From: Okapia johnstoni
Lineage: Eukaryota > Chordata > Mammalia > Artiodactyla > Giraffidae
Length of the DNA: 64,000 nucleotides
Direction: 5' to 3'
Assembly (NCBI GenBank): GCA_024291935.2
Contig: CM044322.1
Location: 68,873,405-68,937,404, forward strand
Positions within the stretch are counted from its first letter, which is position 1. Each line of letters opens with the position of its first letter. The notes beneath the pieces were generated by a model. It had not been told where the DNA came from. It searched no databases and saw only the letters and a list, made by a program, of their open reading frames with translations. Of this stretch, positions 1 through 11,351 are shown one piece after another. Made by a program: the position numbers and the translations under genes.

Positions 1-335
1 CCGGGGACAGCCCCCGGATGTTACCACTTTCCTTTGTGGTGTTCTTACTCTTAACCCCTGGTCCGCACCCCCTCTCCATACATCTCCTGGGAAGTAGTCG
101 ATGGAAGAATCATCGGGCAACTAGATGTGGTAAATAACTTTCCCAAGGTCACCTGCAACATAAGGGGTAAGTCCTGACTCTTAACTGGGGTGGGAGAGCC
201 CCGAGTTCACTCCTCAATCCCAGACAAGGGACTCGTGAGAAAGACCCTCAGTGCCTCAGGGACCCTCCAGTTCTTCCACTGACCACGCACATCCTCTGAA
301 CTCACACATCAGCTGCGGCTCTGGGTCCCTAAACG
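1..335. other. Flanking non-coding sequence, no gene seen
   Basis: No open frame, splice pair or repeat that I recognise. From the known human gene order this would be the first intron or upstream flank of PFKFB2 on the minus strand, but nothing in the bases proves it. Confidence 0.4.
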
Positions 336-636
336 TACGCACTCCAGGTAATGCCTGGCGTGGGGGCGGGGGGAACCCGGACTTGCCCCAAACAGCGAGG
401 CTTCATCTTCCCGGACATCATCAAGGTCCAGGCAGCCCCTCTCCTGTCGCCTGCCAAGCCCCTCCAAGGTGCTGCACAGCCGCCATTCACCCTAAGATCC
501 CTCCCTCCTGCGGCCCCGGTACCTACCCGTCGAGGTTAACAGGAGGGAGCCGACTCTGGGGCCGGGGTCCGGCGCACCAGCCGCCGGTGGGTCATGTGCC
601 TCGTCCGGCCCCGCCCACCCCGGCCTCAGCCCTCAC

Positions 637-715
637 CTGGAGAGGTTCCTCGGCCAATCGAGCGCCCGCGGGCTCCGGGGGGCGGGGCTCGGGCGGGGCT
701 CGCGGACGCTAGCTC
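637..715 (-). other. Possible PFKFB2 non-coding first exon (splice donor only)
   Basis: On the minus strand CTCCAG|GTGAGG gives a good splice donor, with the last exon base at 637 and GT at 636-635, inside the CpG island. A first 5'UTR exon of PFKFB2 is expected near here by synteny and on this strand. No coding sequence is visible, the transcription start is not determinable, and the 5' limit of 715 is a guess at the edge of the GC-rich core. A second, weaker donor-like CGG|GTAGGT occurs around 530 on the same strand. Confidence 0.3.
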
Positions 716-790
716 GGGCAGGAGGAGGGACCTGTGAAGGTGAACTCGCGAGCTCACGAGTCTCCCGGAGCTGTGGAGGTTGGCTACTCC

Positions 791-803
791 GTTGCTTGGC
801 AAC
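791..803. promoter_or_regulatory. RFX X-box-like palindrome
   Basis: GTTGCTTGGCAAC is an imperfect palindrome with a perfect GGCAAC half and a GTTGCT half, matching the RFX-family X-box pattern. It lies in the CpG island just upstream of a GC box. Function is inferred from motif and position only. Confidence 0.4.
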
Positions 804-1017
804 TAGCACGGCTGGGGGCGGGGTTAATAAAAGCCGGATTTTTTTTTTTTCGTACTATCGCGAGAGTGAACTAGTGGACGTCTTGAGGGGGTGTGGCTTC
901 TTGGTGACTGGAAAAAAATGTTGTGAAGATTAACGCTCTCCTCCCTGAATCCCGGCGGGATCTCGTTAAATCCAAGCACTGGAGCACACACTTTAGAAGG
1001 TGCTTTGCTTGAGGTCA

Positions 1018-1043
1018 CAGAGAGTCGGACACGACTAACACTT
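1018..1043 (+). repeat. Short Bov SINE/BovB 3' remnant
   Basis: Contains AGAGTCGGACACGACTAAC, the conserved 3' block shared by BovB and Bov-tA/Bov-A SINEs. It is isolated, with no SINE body upstream, so it is either a very 5'-truncated insertion or a decayed remnant. Confidence 0.6.
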
Positions 1044-2430
1044 GCTAACGTAAACCACCAAAGGACTTAAGCTGATCCCATCTTAGGATGTTTGCATAGT
1101 CCCTTCGGTCAAACACCGTAAACTAAGAAAATCAACTACTCTCCTCGCCGAACCAGGGACTTCCCTAAACCTGTGCTCGTACTCCAGCGGACTTACCACC
1201 TTATTTATTCTCCCGTTTACCACCCACGCTGTACCGGTTGTTATGACCATCTTGAAGAACCAAAGAGGAAAATTGCTCCAGGAGAAAACTGGGTCCTGAA
1301 AGGTTTGAAAAGATGCGTTGTTTCCATATAACTTACTCAGAGGCAGAAACTTTCACAGTGGAAGTGAGTTTGCACATTTCAAGTGTACAGTTGCCCCTGG
1401 GGCCCATCTGATGCTTGATTGTGGTTATAAATCCCCTCTATGCAGTGTAGGCTTTGCTGCTCTGCGTCCAGGATGGAAAAAGAACAATGGTACGTATTTC
1501 TTGGAAGAGAGGTAAATTCAGAGTTTTTATTCCTGTTTCACCTGGGGATTAAATTCATCCTTCAAAACAGCTCAAATAGTATCTCTTCTTTAAAACTTTT
1601 TTACAATTCCCAGCTGCCCTCTCTGTGCCTATACAGCTCCGTTTTATCCATTCAGCAAGTATTTACTGAGCACTTATTTGCAAGGCACCGTCCTTTGTTC
1701 TCGGGATATAGGTTTGGAAAAGGTCAAATCTAGCATTATCACGTTGCTATGAAATTCCGTGGTTATGTGTCCTTTACACCCCACCCTCTCTCCTGATTAC
1801 GTGAGTACTTTGCTATTTTGAAGGCAGGAATGGAGTCCTTTTGGTATGTGTATGTCTAGGGCCTGAACTGGAATCTGAATGACACACGTTGGTCTTCATT
1901 CCTCCTCCTTATACCGCCACCACCTCCTGAAGGTAGCAATTGCCCTCTGCCCAGATGCTGACCTCATCCTGCGCTTTCTGATGTGACCAATGGACGTTTT
2001 GAAGTTACAGTCTCTTGGAGGTGGAAAGGCCAGTTGTTTGGCCCCTTAACCTCAATGAGTCAATGTTTGCTGCAGCCGAGTCTATAGTCACGGGTACTTA
2101 TTTGTCTTTGACTGGTTATTTGACTCACAGACCATTCTTGGCATTCGTCTGCATTCCGAACTGTGATTCTTGTTTCTCCCGGCGTAGTTTGGAAGCCCCA
2201 ATTTAATAATTTCCGAACTAAGTGCCAGGTTACATTCCAATGGCTTCGATTCAGGAACTCCTTCCCCCGCCCTCTTCCCTTGAGCATATATGCTTCCGAC
2301 GCGGAGGGTACCTCACTAGCTCTACAAGGTAGCAAGACCAGTCGTACTTTGGGAATACGGATAAACCTGCATCCTCTGCCTCCTGACGAGGAAGTGGCAG
2401 GAGTTAGTTGTCTCTTTAAGAGCGTGCTAG
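1044..2430. other. Non-coding spacer between CpG island and YOD1 exon 1
   Basis: No convincing gene. About 1650-1735 resembles the ancient L2/MIR-type pattern (AGTATTTACTGAGCACTTA) common as degraded repeat in mammals. The open frames here are short, overlap one another on both strands and have no supporting features. If the long YOD1 isoform is transcribed from the upstream CpG island, this interval would be 5'UTR and/or intron. Confidence 0.5.
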
Positions 2431-2447
2431 AATAGAAGCCGAAGAGT

Positions 2448-2483
2448 ATCGCGAGAACCGTACAACCAGCGACTTCTCGCGAT
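2448..2483. promoter_or_regulatory. CGCG-element inverted repeat at the YOD1 start
   Basis: ATCGCGAGAA (2448-2457) and its exact reverse complement TTCTCGCGAT (2474-2483) form a perfect 10-bp inverted repeat with a 16-bp spacer. Each arm carries eight or nine bases of the TCTCGCGAGA CGCG element, a core-promoter motif bound by BANP and reported for ZBTB33. The right arm ends on the first two bases of the YOD1 ATG. A related copy, ATCGCGAGA, lies at 857-865. The local GC-rich context suggests this is the proximal YOD1 promoter/5'UTR. Confidence 0.55.
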
Positions 2484-4547
2484 GTTTGGACCGGCAAAGG
2501 GTGGCCATTTTGGAGTCCACCCGGCGGCTGGTTGTCCCGGCGGCGTCCGCCAGCCTGCTGCCGGGACCAAAGCTGGCCCCGCCGGTGTCTGCCCTGCGGG
2601 CGGCTGCACGGACGCGATGTGGCGGCTCCGGTGCAAGGCCAAGGAGGGCACCTATGTTTTGCAGGGGTTGTCCAGCCGGACCCGGGTGCGGGAACTCCAG
2701 GGCCAAATTGCCGCCATCACCGGGATCTCCCCCGGCTGTCAGCGAATCCTCGTCGGATACCCGCCCGAGTGCCTGGATCTCAGCAACGGGGATACCATTC
2801 TGGGGGATTTGCCCATCCAGTCAGGTACGGGAATCGAGGCTGGGCCAGGCAAGGTCCTGGGAGGACGTCGAGGGGCAGAAAGGAGAACAGAAGCTGTCAG
2901 GATCAGGTCTCTATGGGTCGGCTTGGAGGACGAGAATAGGAGAAATTAAAGAACGGAGAATTCTGACGGAGGCCAGGGCAAGTGTCCAGCAACTCCTTGA
3001 CTTCACATATAGTTTGAAAGAGACAGGGAGGACCTGATCTTTGTGAGAAGCTCAAAAACCGTGGAGTCCTCTTTTCTGGCTGCTTTCTGGTCTGCCTTGA
3101 AAACATCTCATTCATTTTGTTTCCCTCTGCGTCCACAGAAGTATTTTTAAGATGCGATGTTTTCTCTGTTCTGATTGCTCTTTTTCCCTGTATCACTGAC
3201 AGAAGACAGTAGGTCTGAAGGATGTAGGATACTTTTTTTTTTTTTGCTTTCCTGGTTCATTTTTACAATCGCCTTCATTTGTATTTTCTCTGACAGTTGT
3301 ACTCATTTTAGAGTTTGCTTTGACACATCCACTGAAGGCGCTTTCAAGTTCTAGACAAAAACAGTTATTTCTGTCCAGTATTAAAACTTGAACAGCAATA
3401 TTGGTAATTAAAAGCTTTGCTCTGTAGTCTCAAGGATCCTGTAAACACTTGAACAGGTTAGATATGATATTTCAGATCGAGAGCATCCCCTAGTGGCCGA
3501 GTCCTTCGTAAACAACTTTTGGAAGTGCTTTTAAACTGCAGAGACCAAGGATAAGAAAATTTTGTTCTTGAAATGTATCTTTTTAGGTACATATAAAAGT
3601 GTGTAACTCAGGCCCCTTTACTAAATGAGATACACTGTCTTTCTCTTTGTTCTGTTTTCATCTTTATGAAGATTCAGGGAACAAGAATTATTACTGGTCA
3701 CATGTTTGCAAAGCTGTATTCTCCCTAGTAACCCCAGTTTATACTTTAACTCCTCCTGTTTGTAATTTACAGACTTGGTTAGTGAACACCAAATTTCATC
3801 TATACTTTCTCTGTAGTTCTGAATTTTGTTTTGTTTTTGACAGGTGACATGCTGATCGTTGAAGAAGACCAAAGTAGTCCCAAAACGTCACCTGCATTTA
3901 CAAAATATGGTGCTCCTAGTTACTTCAGGGAAACTTTGCCTGTGCTAACCAGGATGGCAGTCCCAGCAGACAACTCTTGTCTCTTTACCAGTGTGTACTA
4001 TGTTGTTGAAGGAGGAGTCTTGAATCCAGCTTGTGCCCCTGAGATGAGACGCCTCATAGCACAAATTGTAGCAAGTGATCCAGACTTCTACAGTGAGGCA
4101 ATACTGGGAAAAACAAATGAAGAGTACTGTGACTGGATCAAAAGGGATGATACTTGGGGCGGAGCTATTGAGATATCCATTTTGTCTAAATTTTACCAAT
4201 GTGAAATATGTGTAGTGGATACACAGACCGTACGAATTGATCGTTTTGGGGAAGATGCAGGATATACCAAAAGGGTCCTTCTCATTTATGATGGCATCCA
4301 CTATGATCCACTTCAGCGTGTCTTCCCTGACCCAGACACCCCTCCTCTGACTATTTTCTCCTCTTATGATGATATTGTTCTTGTGCAAGCACTGGAATTA
4401 GCAGATGAAGCTAGAAAGAAGAGACAGTTTACTGATGTAAACCACTTCACCCTGAGATGCATGGTATGTCAGAAGGGACTAATTGGACAAGCAGAAGCAA
4501 GGGACCATGCCAAGGAGACAGGCCATACCAACTTCGGGGAAGTGTGA
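2482..4547 (+). CDS. YOD1: YOD1, OTU-domain deubiquitinase (2 coding exons)
   Basis: Coding exons are 2482-2824 and 3844-4547, joined in phase (G|GT, glycine 115) across a GT-AG intron (2825-3843), giving 348 codons, the same length as human YOD1. The N-terminus is low-complexity, followed by a UBX-like/ubiquitin-like domain from about residue 46 (MWRLRCKAK) to 123. The OTU peptidase domain spans about 144-270 with D157, nucleophile C160 (DNSC) and H267 (GIHYD). A C2H2 zinc finger uses C320, C323, H336 and H342. YOD1 cleaves atypical ubiquitin chains, works with p97/VCP in ER-associated degradation, and has also been linked to ITCH/YAP and TRAF6 signalling (family knowledge). The start at 2482 is chosen because MFGPAKG matches the family N-terminus. 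The gene is intact. Confidence 0.97.
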
Positions 4548-4574
4548 TCCATGCATAATGAGGATTGAAGCCTA

Positions 4575-4582
4575 CTACCTCA
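4575..4582 (+). promoter_or_regulatory. let-7/miR-98 8-mer seed match in YOD1 3'UTR
   Basis: CTACCTCA, 28 bases after the stop codon, is a full 8-mer complement of the let-7 seed. A second 7-mer CTACCTC occurs at 5826-5832. Proximity to the stop and AT-rich context favour function; binding is not shown by sequence alone. Confidence 0.5.
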
Positions 4583-4609
4583 CAGATCCAGAAGGCTCTG
4601 GGTTTTCCA

Positions 4610-4617
4610 ATAAGCTA
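4610..4617 (+). promoter_or_regulatory. miR-21 8-mer seed match in YOD1 3'UTR
   Basis: ATAAGCTA is a complete miR-21 seed complement 63 bases after the stop and 35 bases from the let-7 site. Regulation of YOD1 by miR-21 has been reported in human cells, so this site probably represents the conserved element. Confidence 0.55.
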
Positions 4618-5970
4618 TTTGTTACCCTTAAGAACAAAAGAATACAATGCTTGAACCATCCTTTTAACCTTAAACCACTAAGACACTGAATTCCTTGTTA
4701 AGATTAAAATTAGTGTGCGAGTTTACAGATGTGTGTCTACAGCGGTGATACAGCCCTCCTTCTGCTTGGGTGACAGAATAGGTCCTTGCTACCTACTGAC
4801 ACTGACCTGAAGATTGAATTTTAGTATTATAAACTAGCACCCAGCAGCATTAACTTGTAGAAGAAAACAACTTCCTATTTGGGGTAGTGTGGAAGGCTTC
4901 AGGTGAGGCCACTGGACATAAGCCACAGTGTCTCCAGTAATTGGGTCTTTTTAAAACCTCTGAGTGGGTTAATAGTTTCTATCTTATGAATTGATTCCTC
5001 AAATGAAGATACTCAGAATTGTTAAAACTGATTTCATATTGCAATTTGGTATACTTTATAAATGTGTACTTCACCAATTGTTATAAGTAGATAACATGCA
5101 ATTTTTACAGAGATGAGTCTACTCCTTGAGAATGTTACTTAAAAACAAGAACTTATAGTGCCCAGTTAAGAATTTCTAGTATATAAACGAGAATGTATGA
5201 GGGAAGAGGTGCCTGAGCAGCTTACTGAAGATTTAAAAGACCATGGGCCCCATGTTTTAATGCAACTCATTTATTCATCTGTCGCTTTGGATGAAACGTT
5301 AAAATTAAGCAGGATTTTTTTTTTTTTTTAATTGAAGTTCCTTGAAATTGAGTGCTCAATTTTTGCCTTTTTAACTAAAGATTTGTGTGGAGGGATTTAA
5401 TTTCCTCAGCTTTTTGTTAAGAGCACTTCCTCCACTCCTAAAATAACTTTTCATCTAAAATTATAACACCGTGCTTTCTGTTGGTTTTTGTGAGATCTTT
5501 TGCTTACCTAAACAGTCTTTGTTTTCATGCTAGCCTTGTCACACCACTCTTAAATGATTTCGTGTTTCTGAAAATTAATACTTTGTTTATCCACCATCTT
5601 TTACCTTGACTTTTGCAGAGTTTTAAAGTAATTGGGATAATAACATTGAATGAATTTGTTTCACTTACAAAATATGACAGTTTTTAAATCTTTGCCTTAT
5701 TCAGCCTTCTCAGAATTCTGCTTCTTACTAGTATTAGATGTGTAGCCGTTTGCTTGGTGGGCTAATCCACAAGGCATACCCTCTAAAACTTAGCTTCACT
5801 ATGAGATCTTCCAGATAAAAGTGTTCTACCTCTTAATTCTTCTGAAGATCAGGGATGCTAAATTATAATTTGTTATGCATTATCTTACATGATGTTAAGA
5901 GGCTTAATGTTGTGAAGTTTTGTTATCTTGGTGTCGTTTTTTATTATCTTGCTTAGAAAACCAATGGTAT

Positions 5971-6086
5971 GGGAATTCCCTGGCAGTCCAGTGGTTAGAA
6001 CTCTACCCTTTCATTGCCAAGGGCGCAGATTCAATCCCTTGTTGGGGAACTAAGTCCCACAAGCTTCGTGGAGTGACCAAAAAAAC
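5971..6086 (+). repeat. CHR-type tRNA-Glu SINE in YOD1 3'UTR
   Basis: Begins with the tRNA-derived head (GGGAATTCCCTGGCAGTCCA) and ends in an A-rich tail. It is flanked by a perfect 10-bp target duplication, CCAATGGTAT, at 5961-5970 and 6087-6096. Confidence 0.85.
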
Positions 6087-7185
6087 CCAATGGTATACAT
6101 TAAAGCACTTATATCTCTTTTAGCATGTCTTCTTGGCAAATGTTTCAGAATTGAGATTTACTCTTAGCACTTTCACTTGGTAGAAGTGATCGTATAAAAT
6201 TAAGAAGTATATAAACAATTTAGGAGAAAAGTATCATTAAGGAGCAATTCACAAAATATGCTTTAAATCATTAGATGACATTTCTTGAGTACCTTTTGTG
6301 TGATAGGACTTTTAGGCATTATAAGTTATTATCATCAGTTTAACTCAAAAGTATTTAATTTTCTATTTTACTGAGCCTTGAAATAGCACTTGTGAGCTTT
6401 TGAAATTCGATATTTGGCAGTCATAATGTGTACAAATGAATATGATTGAAAATCCCTTTGTACCTGTATGTCATCTGGTCTAAAAGGATTTTGTGTCTCT
6501 TAATTCCCCCAGACAAATTTAAAGCTGTAAGTTAAGAGTATACCACTGGGTAACACCAATCCAGTTGAGCTTTATGCATTATTATTCATAAACCTTGCCT
6601 TCCTTTCCTAAGTATTTCAAGGGCCAAACTTGATACTTGCTTACTGGAATTTTAGAAAAGTTTATTCATCCAACAAATATTTATTGAGTAATTTATTATA
6701 TACCAGGTGTATATTGATGTTTCTGAACGTAAATTTTGTTGCTTTAAAATTGAGTATAGTTTATCCATATTTGATTGTAATATTAACAAGTGGGGGGATG
6801 TAGAACTGGATATTTTCTAAAATTAAGCTTATTTTAAGTGTTTTTGTTTGCATATTTAAGTTTATGCTTTTATAACAAATGTCAAATATTTATTTAGGGG
6901 ATCTTATTCTATTCTGTTATACCTGTTAACTAGGTTGTGCGTTCCTCAGTTGGACACTGATAGGTCACTCTCAGTAACGACTTTTTAAAATTAATCAGCT
7001 GCTGAAATTCAGCAATAGGACTTTTTTAAGTAATGTTCTGATCATGGGATATTCAAGATGAAGCACTGTTTGCAGACCACTTTAATTGTGGAGGATTAAA
7101 AACCTAAACTTGTACTTACTCGGAACTCAAGCTTGTGAGCCTCACAGAAGTTAAAAGATTTTTAAATTGCACTTATACTCTTGAA

Positions 7186-7300
7186 TGGAGAAGGGAATGG
7201 CAACCCATTTCAGTATTCTTGCCTGGAGAATCCCATGGACAGAGGAGCCTGGCAGGCACCCATGGGGTCGCAGAGTCAGACATGACTGAGCGCCTAACAC
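7186..7300 (+). repeat. Bov-A-type SINE in YOD1 3'UTR
   Basis: Contains the canonical GGCAACCCATTTCAGTATTC and GGAGCCTGGCAGG blocks and the BovB-derived 3' end. Flanking copies TATACTCTTGAA (7174-7185) and TATACACTTGAA (7301-7312) form a 12-bp target duplication with one mismatch. Confidence 0.85.
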
Positions 7301-9785
7301 TATACACTTGAAGTTAGTTAATGTACGTAAATTCTAGTCTTGAGAAATTTAAAACATTGCACCAAGATGAAAAGAAACTTTTTCTTATATTTGCACTTGA
7401 GCAGAGCGAAACCTTTCTTCCTATTCATTCAGGTTTTGACTGCCTTGCAAGAATTTTTTTTATTAAAATGAGGTTAGTTTATATTAGTAGCAGAATGAAT
7501 CAAGATTGTGCTTTCCTATCCCCTCCTCCTCCTTTCCTTAACTCTTCTTTCCCTTACTCTTTGGATTTAAAGATTAGATGTAGGGCTATGAATGCACTTC
7601 TGGTTAGAGTGATTTCAGAAATTAAAATTAATATCGGGAATTTTGTGATGTGATAGCCATGTGAAGACATCAGTGTGGTGCAACTACTGTTAGTCCATGG
7701 TTGATTTCTTGTTTCTCATGAATGGATCATGGGCATAGTCAAGTGATACCCTTGCAAGTTTGGGGGCTGGTCAGCTTGACCCTGTTGGCAAAAACTAATA
7801 TTGACATACCACTTGATTATTCCATGAAGTTCAAGTCCCAGTGAAATCTTAATCAGGAATCCATTAACATATTTATACATTCCCATAAATGCCCATGCCT
7901 AATTTGCATGTTCAGCTTACTCGTTCTACCTTGTATAGGCATTAAAACAGGAATGTTGTAAGTTCCCCTCTAGCTGAACATAGTTTTCTATGTCTTTTGT
8001 GAAAAAAATCGAATGGGGAATATACAAGATTAACAGCAGAATGATTTTTTTTTTCATGTATTGAGAACACAAATCTGTTATTATTTGCAGCACTTTAAAA
8101 ATATGAAATAAAAGTTTACATGTTAGCCCTCTCTGACAATCTTGTCAGACATTAAAATAATAGTTCTTGAGCTGCCAACAATCAGCTTGTCTTAATTAAA
8201 AGTTACCATTAGTGAATAGTGTATCCAGTGGTACAACATTCTGGTAATTCTGTAACAGTAAAACTTCCTTTCAGTAACTATTAGAAGCATGCTCTGTGCC
8301 CAAGCATTCAAAATGTTACTTATTTCTATAATGTGATTGTTCTTTATTCATTGTACAATGCAGTATTCAGATTTGTCCTTGTAGCTCAAAGATGACTACT
8401 GCAACTTTGAAAATGTTAGATTCTTAAAACCCTTCATTTGTTTCTAAGCAGAGTTATGATTTTGAGCTGATTTTTGAGTCAGAGGCCTTAAAAGTCATAT
8501 ATAAGCAATATCATTAAGTCTAAAGTGAAACACTTGATTTAAATAAGCTGGTTTATTAACTAAGGATGTTGTCTTACTAGGAGTTATGATATCTATCATT
8601 TAGCACATTTCATCCAACTTAAAAAGATTATAAAACTTCCCTGATTGTAGAAAAGAGTTTCTTTAATTTTCCGTCTCCAAAACTTAGCTTATGTTTTGTT
8701 TACAGTGCTTTGAATATTTGACTTTGATAAAATCGTTGATACTGAATTGTGGAGTGCTGATTTAAGTCTTGGTTGGCAGAATTTAGAGGAGATTAATAAC
8801 CCTCTCATGCTGCTTAGAATAAAGGAAGAAAGGGGCAGGAAGATAAAGTGCCGCATAAACAGAAGAGCTCCTCAAATGAATGCATTTCTATTGAATTATG
8901 CTTTTCAGAAAATGTTCCAGGCAATGCCTTTGTGTCATCTTAACCCATTCATGTTTCTTGGCATAGAATATAGCAAGGCCATAACAGAAAGAAAGGCTTG
9001 TCAGTAAGGTTTTAAAACATGACTATAAGCATTTTGCTATGATGCCTTTTTATACTTGTTTTTTAAAATGCACACCTACATCTAAAGAGTTTAGGGATAG
9101 TGAAAATATGATTTAGTTACATTGTAGGCAAACAGGTTAACCTAGGAAAGGTTTACAGTTTCCTCTAAGATGACATGAGCCTGACTCCATAACTGGTATA
9201 GGATATGTAGTTAGTTGTTGCCCATAAGTTACTTAAAGGACCAGGGCACCTGATTCTTGTCTGTTTTCCAGTTCACCTTGGTGCCATTTATCACATAAAC
9301 TGTTTACAGGAAATATAATTTCCTTAGCAAAAAGTAATGTTTTTCCTTTAAAAGAGTATTAAGTTTAAAGAATAAATATAATTTGTCAAAAGGAATAGAG
9401 AACGGCAGTAGTCCTATATTTCCTGTATTAATGCAATAGAGGTTGAAATTCCTGAAGCAATGAAAAAAAAACTGTCAAATTTAGAGCTTTAAAATATGAC
9501 TTGAAAAGTAGTAGAGAAGGACAAATAGAACAAAGTTCTGTTTCTCTTGGCATAAAATATTTTTTCTTAATGAAGATGGACAGTGCTTCCTTGGTTTAAA
9601 AACATTTTGTCAATTTGCCAGCATTTTTGCAAGTTAATGCACTACTGCTACTACCTGAGAGATGCCTAATTTTGTTTTATATAACTCATGTGATTTTACC
9701 ATTTTCATTAAGATGCATTGATTTTACTTGTGAGGTGTACGATTTTAAATATCTAAATGCTGTATAAAATGACTTGTTTTGAAGA

Positions 9786-9791
9786 AATAAA
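9786..9791 (+). terminator. Probable YOD1 poly(A) signal
   Basis: Canonical AATAAA in GAAGAAATAAATGAAG, followed within about 25 bases by a GT-containing stretch (TTGTTGTCC). Its distance from the stop (5.2 kb) suits the long YOD1 3'UTR. Another hexamer-like AATAAA occurs at about 8107, so this is a candidate. Confidence 0.5.
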
Positions 9792-10220
9792 TGAAGTGAA
9801 AATATTGTTGTCCGAGCATGCTTTGGGGAGGAAAGAGGGCAAGTGAACAGCTGCTACACTCAAGTCACATATTTATCATCATTGCTTTGACTTCTGTACC
9901 AATATCTGCCAAATTTCATTCTGTAGGTGGAGTCTTAATAAATCAGCTCCTGAGAGTTGTAATTTAATGTCTGTTGCTGACAAATTGTCCAGGGGGAAAG
10001 GCTGAATGTTCCTTTTCATTTATAATAGACTGAGGTCTATGTGAACTTAGATCCGTGTGGAAACTGCAGCATCTCTTGGGGAGAACTTATTTAATCTTTG
10101 ATGATGTCAGCATTTAAACATTTACTTGAAATAGAACTGGAGTTGTTAGAATTGGCCAGAGTTTCAGCTCTCTAAATTGAACTACTTATCCTTTCCATTT
10201 TTATGCTTTGTATTGAAAGC

Positions 10221-10262
10221 ATTGCATTCAATGCAACTGAATGCAATTGCATTGAATGCAAT
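10221..10262. repeat. Perfect 16-bp inverted repeat, 10-nt loop
   Basis: ATTGCATTCAATGCAA (10221-10236) and its exact reverse complement (10247-10262) flank a 10-base spacer, CTGAATGCAA, that itself echoes the arm. The block contains five alternating TGCATT/AATGCA units. It is unique-looking AT-rich sequence about 400 bp past the probable YOD1 poly(A) site. Confidence 0.8.
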
Positions 10263-10636
10263 TTTACCAATTTGTGCACCAGGACAAAATATCTTTGGGG
10301 GTCAGCATAAATCCAACCTTAAAATAAGACAAGCCAAGCATCATATTAAAAGGTTTGTGAGAAGTCTCCTAGGCTACGTGGTGGTAGCTTATTGAACAAC
10401 TGCACCCACAAAGCAGTGCTTCTCAAAGTGTGTTCATCTCATTGCCTGGGAACTTTTTATATGAGCAAATTCTCAGAAGTCAGAAATAAATGAGACCAGT
10501 AGTCTGTTTTAACAAGCCCTCCAAGTGATTTTGATGAGGATAAAAATTTGAGAACCACAGCTATGACCATGGTTATATAATGTATCAATGTCAACTTCCA
10601 GAAATCTCTGAAGACTATGTCAATCCTACATCCTTT

Positions 10637-10735
10637 TGTTGTTCAGTCATTCAGCCATGTTCAACTCTTTGCAACTCCGTGGACTGCAGCATGCCAGGCT
10701 TCCCTGTCCTACATGCTTGGCTTCATGCAAACCAT
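10637..10735 (-). repeat. BovB/Bov SINE 3' fragment
   Basis: GTTGTTCAGTCATTCAGCC followed by TTTGCAACTCCGTGGACTGC is the reverse complement of the BovB-type 3' end, strongly diverged and truncated. Confidence 0.7.
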
Positions 10736-10739
10736 CTTC

Positions 10740-11339
10740 ATCCACTAAAGACTGGATGAAGTTACAAATAATACAAATAAAGTTAGAAATGATACAAATC
10801 CAGAGAAGATTGATAGTGCAATAGATGACAATTCAAAAATCTCAACAGGCCGAAAGATCCTAAGATTGAATACTCTAAATGTGAAGTCCAGCCCTTGAGT
10901 TCTAACGCAACCCATTATGTGAGCCTGGCATGAGTAAAACCCAGTGTAGCTGAATTGATGAAAAATCAGCAATAGTACTTAACTATTGTTCTGATCCCAA
11001 CAGGGTGATATGACTTGAGTTGCAGAAATAGTTGCATTTTAATAGTTAAAAGATCTAGAAAAAAGGAAGCAATAGTATTAATGTATCCTGCTTTAGTCAT
11101 ATTGCATTGGTTTGGTTGAGGGTTTTTACCTTTAAAACATGAAAATCCAAGGTTTGACAACTGTCTTGTGATAACTGAAAGAACTGTAGACGATCACCTG
11201 TTTAAGAGAAAAGGTGTCTCAGATTGATGTGATGGCTAACATCAAATCTGGGAAAGTACTGTGTTAACAATGAAGTACACTTATTTTCTGACTCAGACCA
11301 GGAAGGGGTGAATATGATGATGTAAAATTTACCTTAAAA
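10740..11339. other. No gene seen
   Basis: AT-rich intergenic sequence. Small open frames on the minus strand (10745-10972 and 10966-11160) have no recognisable domain. Confidence 0.5.
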
Positions 11340-11351
11340 ACCTAACTCAAA

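Larger units (their letters stand above)
340..830. promoter_or_regulatory. CpG island, probable bidirectional promoter
   Basis: GC-rich stretch dense in CpG with several GC boxes (GGGGCGGGG-like near 680 and 815) and a CCAAT at about 654, in AT-richer surroundings. In human the PFKFB2 and YOD1 transcripts start divergently from one short interval, and a longer YOD1 5'UTR isoform begins there. The location here, about 1.7-2.1 kb upstream of the YOD1 coding start, fits that layout. The sequence shows the CpG island; the assignment to PFKFB2/YOD1 is inferred from synteny. Confidence 0.6.
4548..9805 (+). other. YOD1: YOD1 long 3'UTR
   Basis: The 5.2 kb after the stop has no credible coding frame, is AT-rich, and carries only two SINEs (5971-6086, 7186-7300), far fewer than the flanks. 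Such a SINE-poor stretch fits the very long YOD1 3'UTR known in other mammals. The likely end is the AATAAA at 9786-9791. The end point is inferred; earlier poly(A) use is possible. Confidence 0.65.

Noticed and set aside
2486..3037. 183-codon frame overlapping YOD1 exon 1
   Set aside because: Opens at a non-ATG codon, runs through the real splice donor into the intron, and is a by-product of high GC content.
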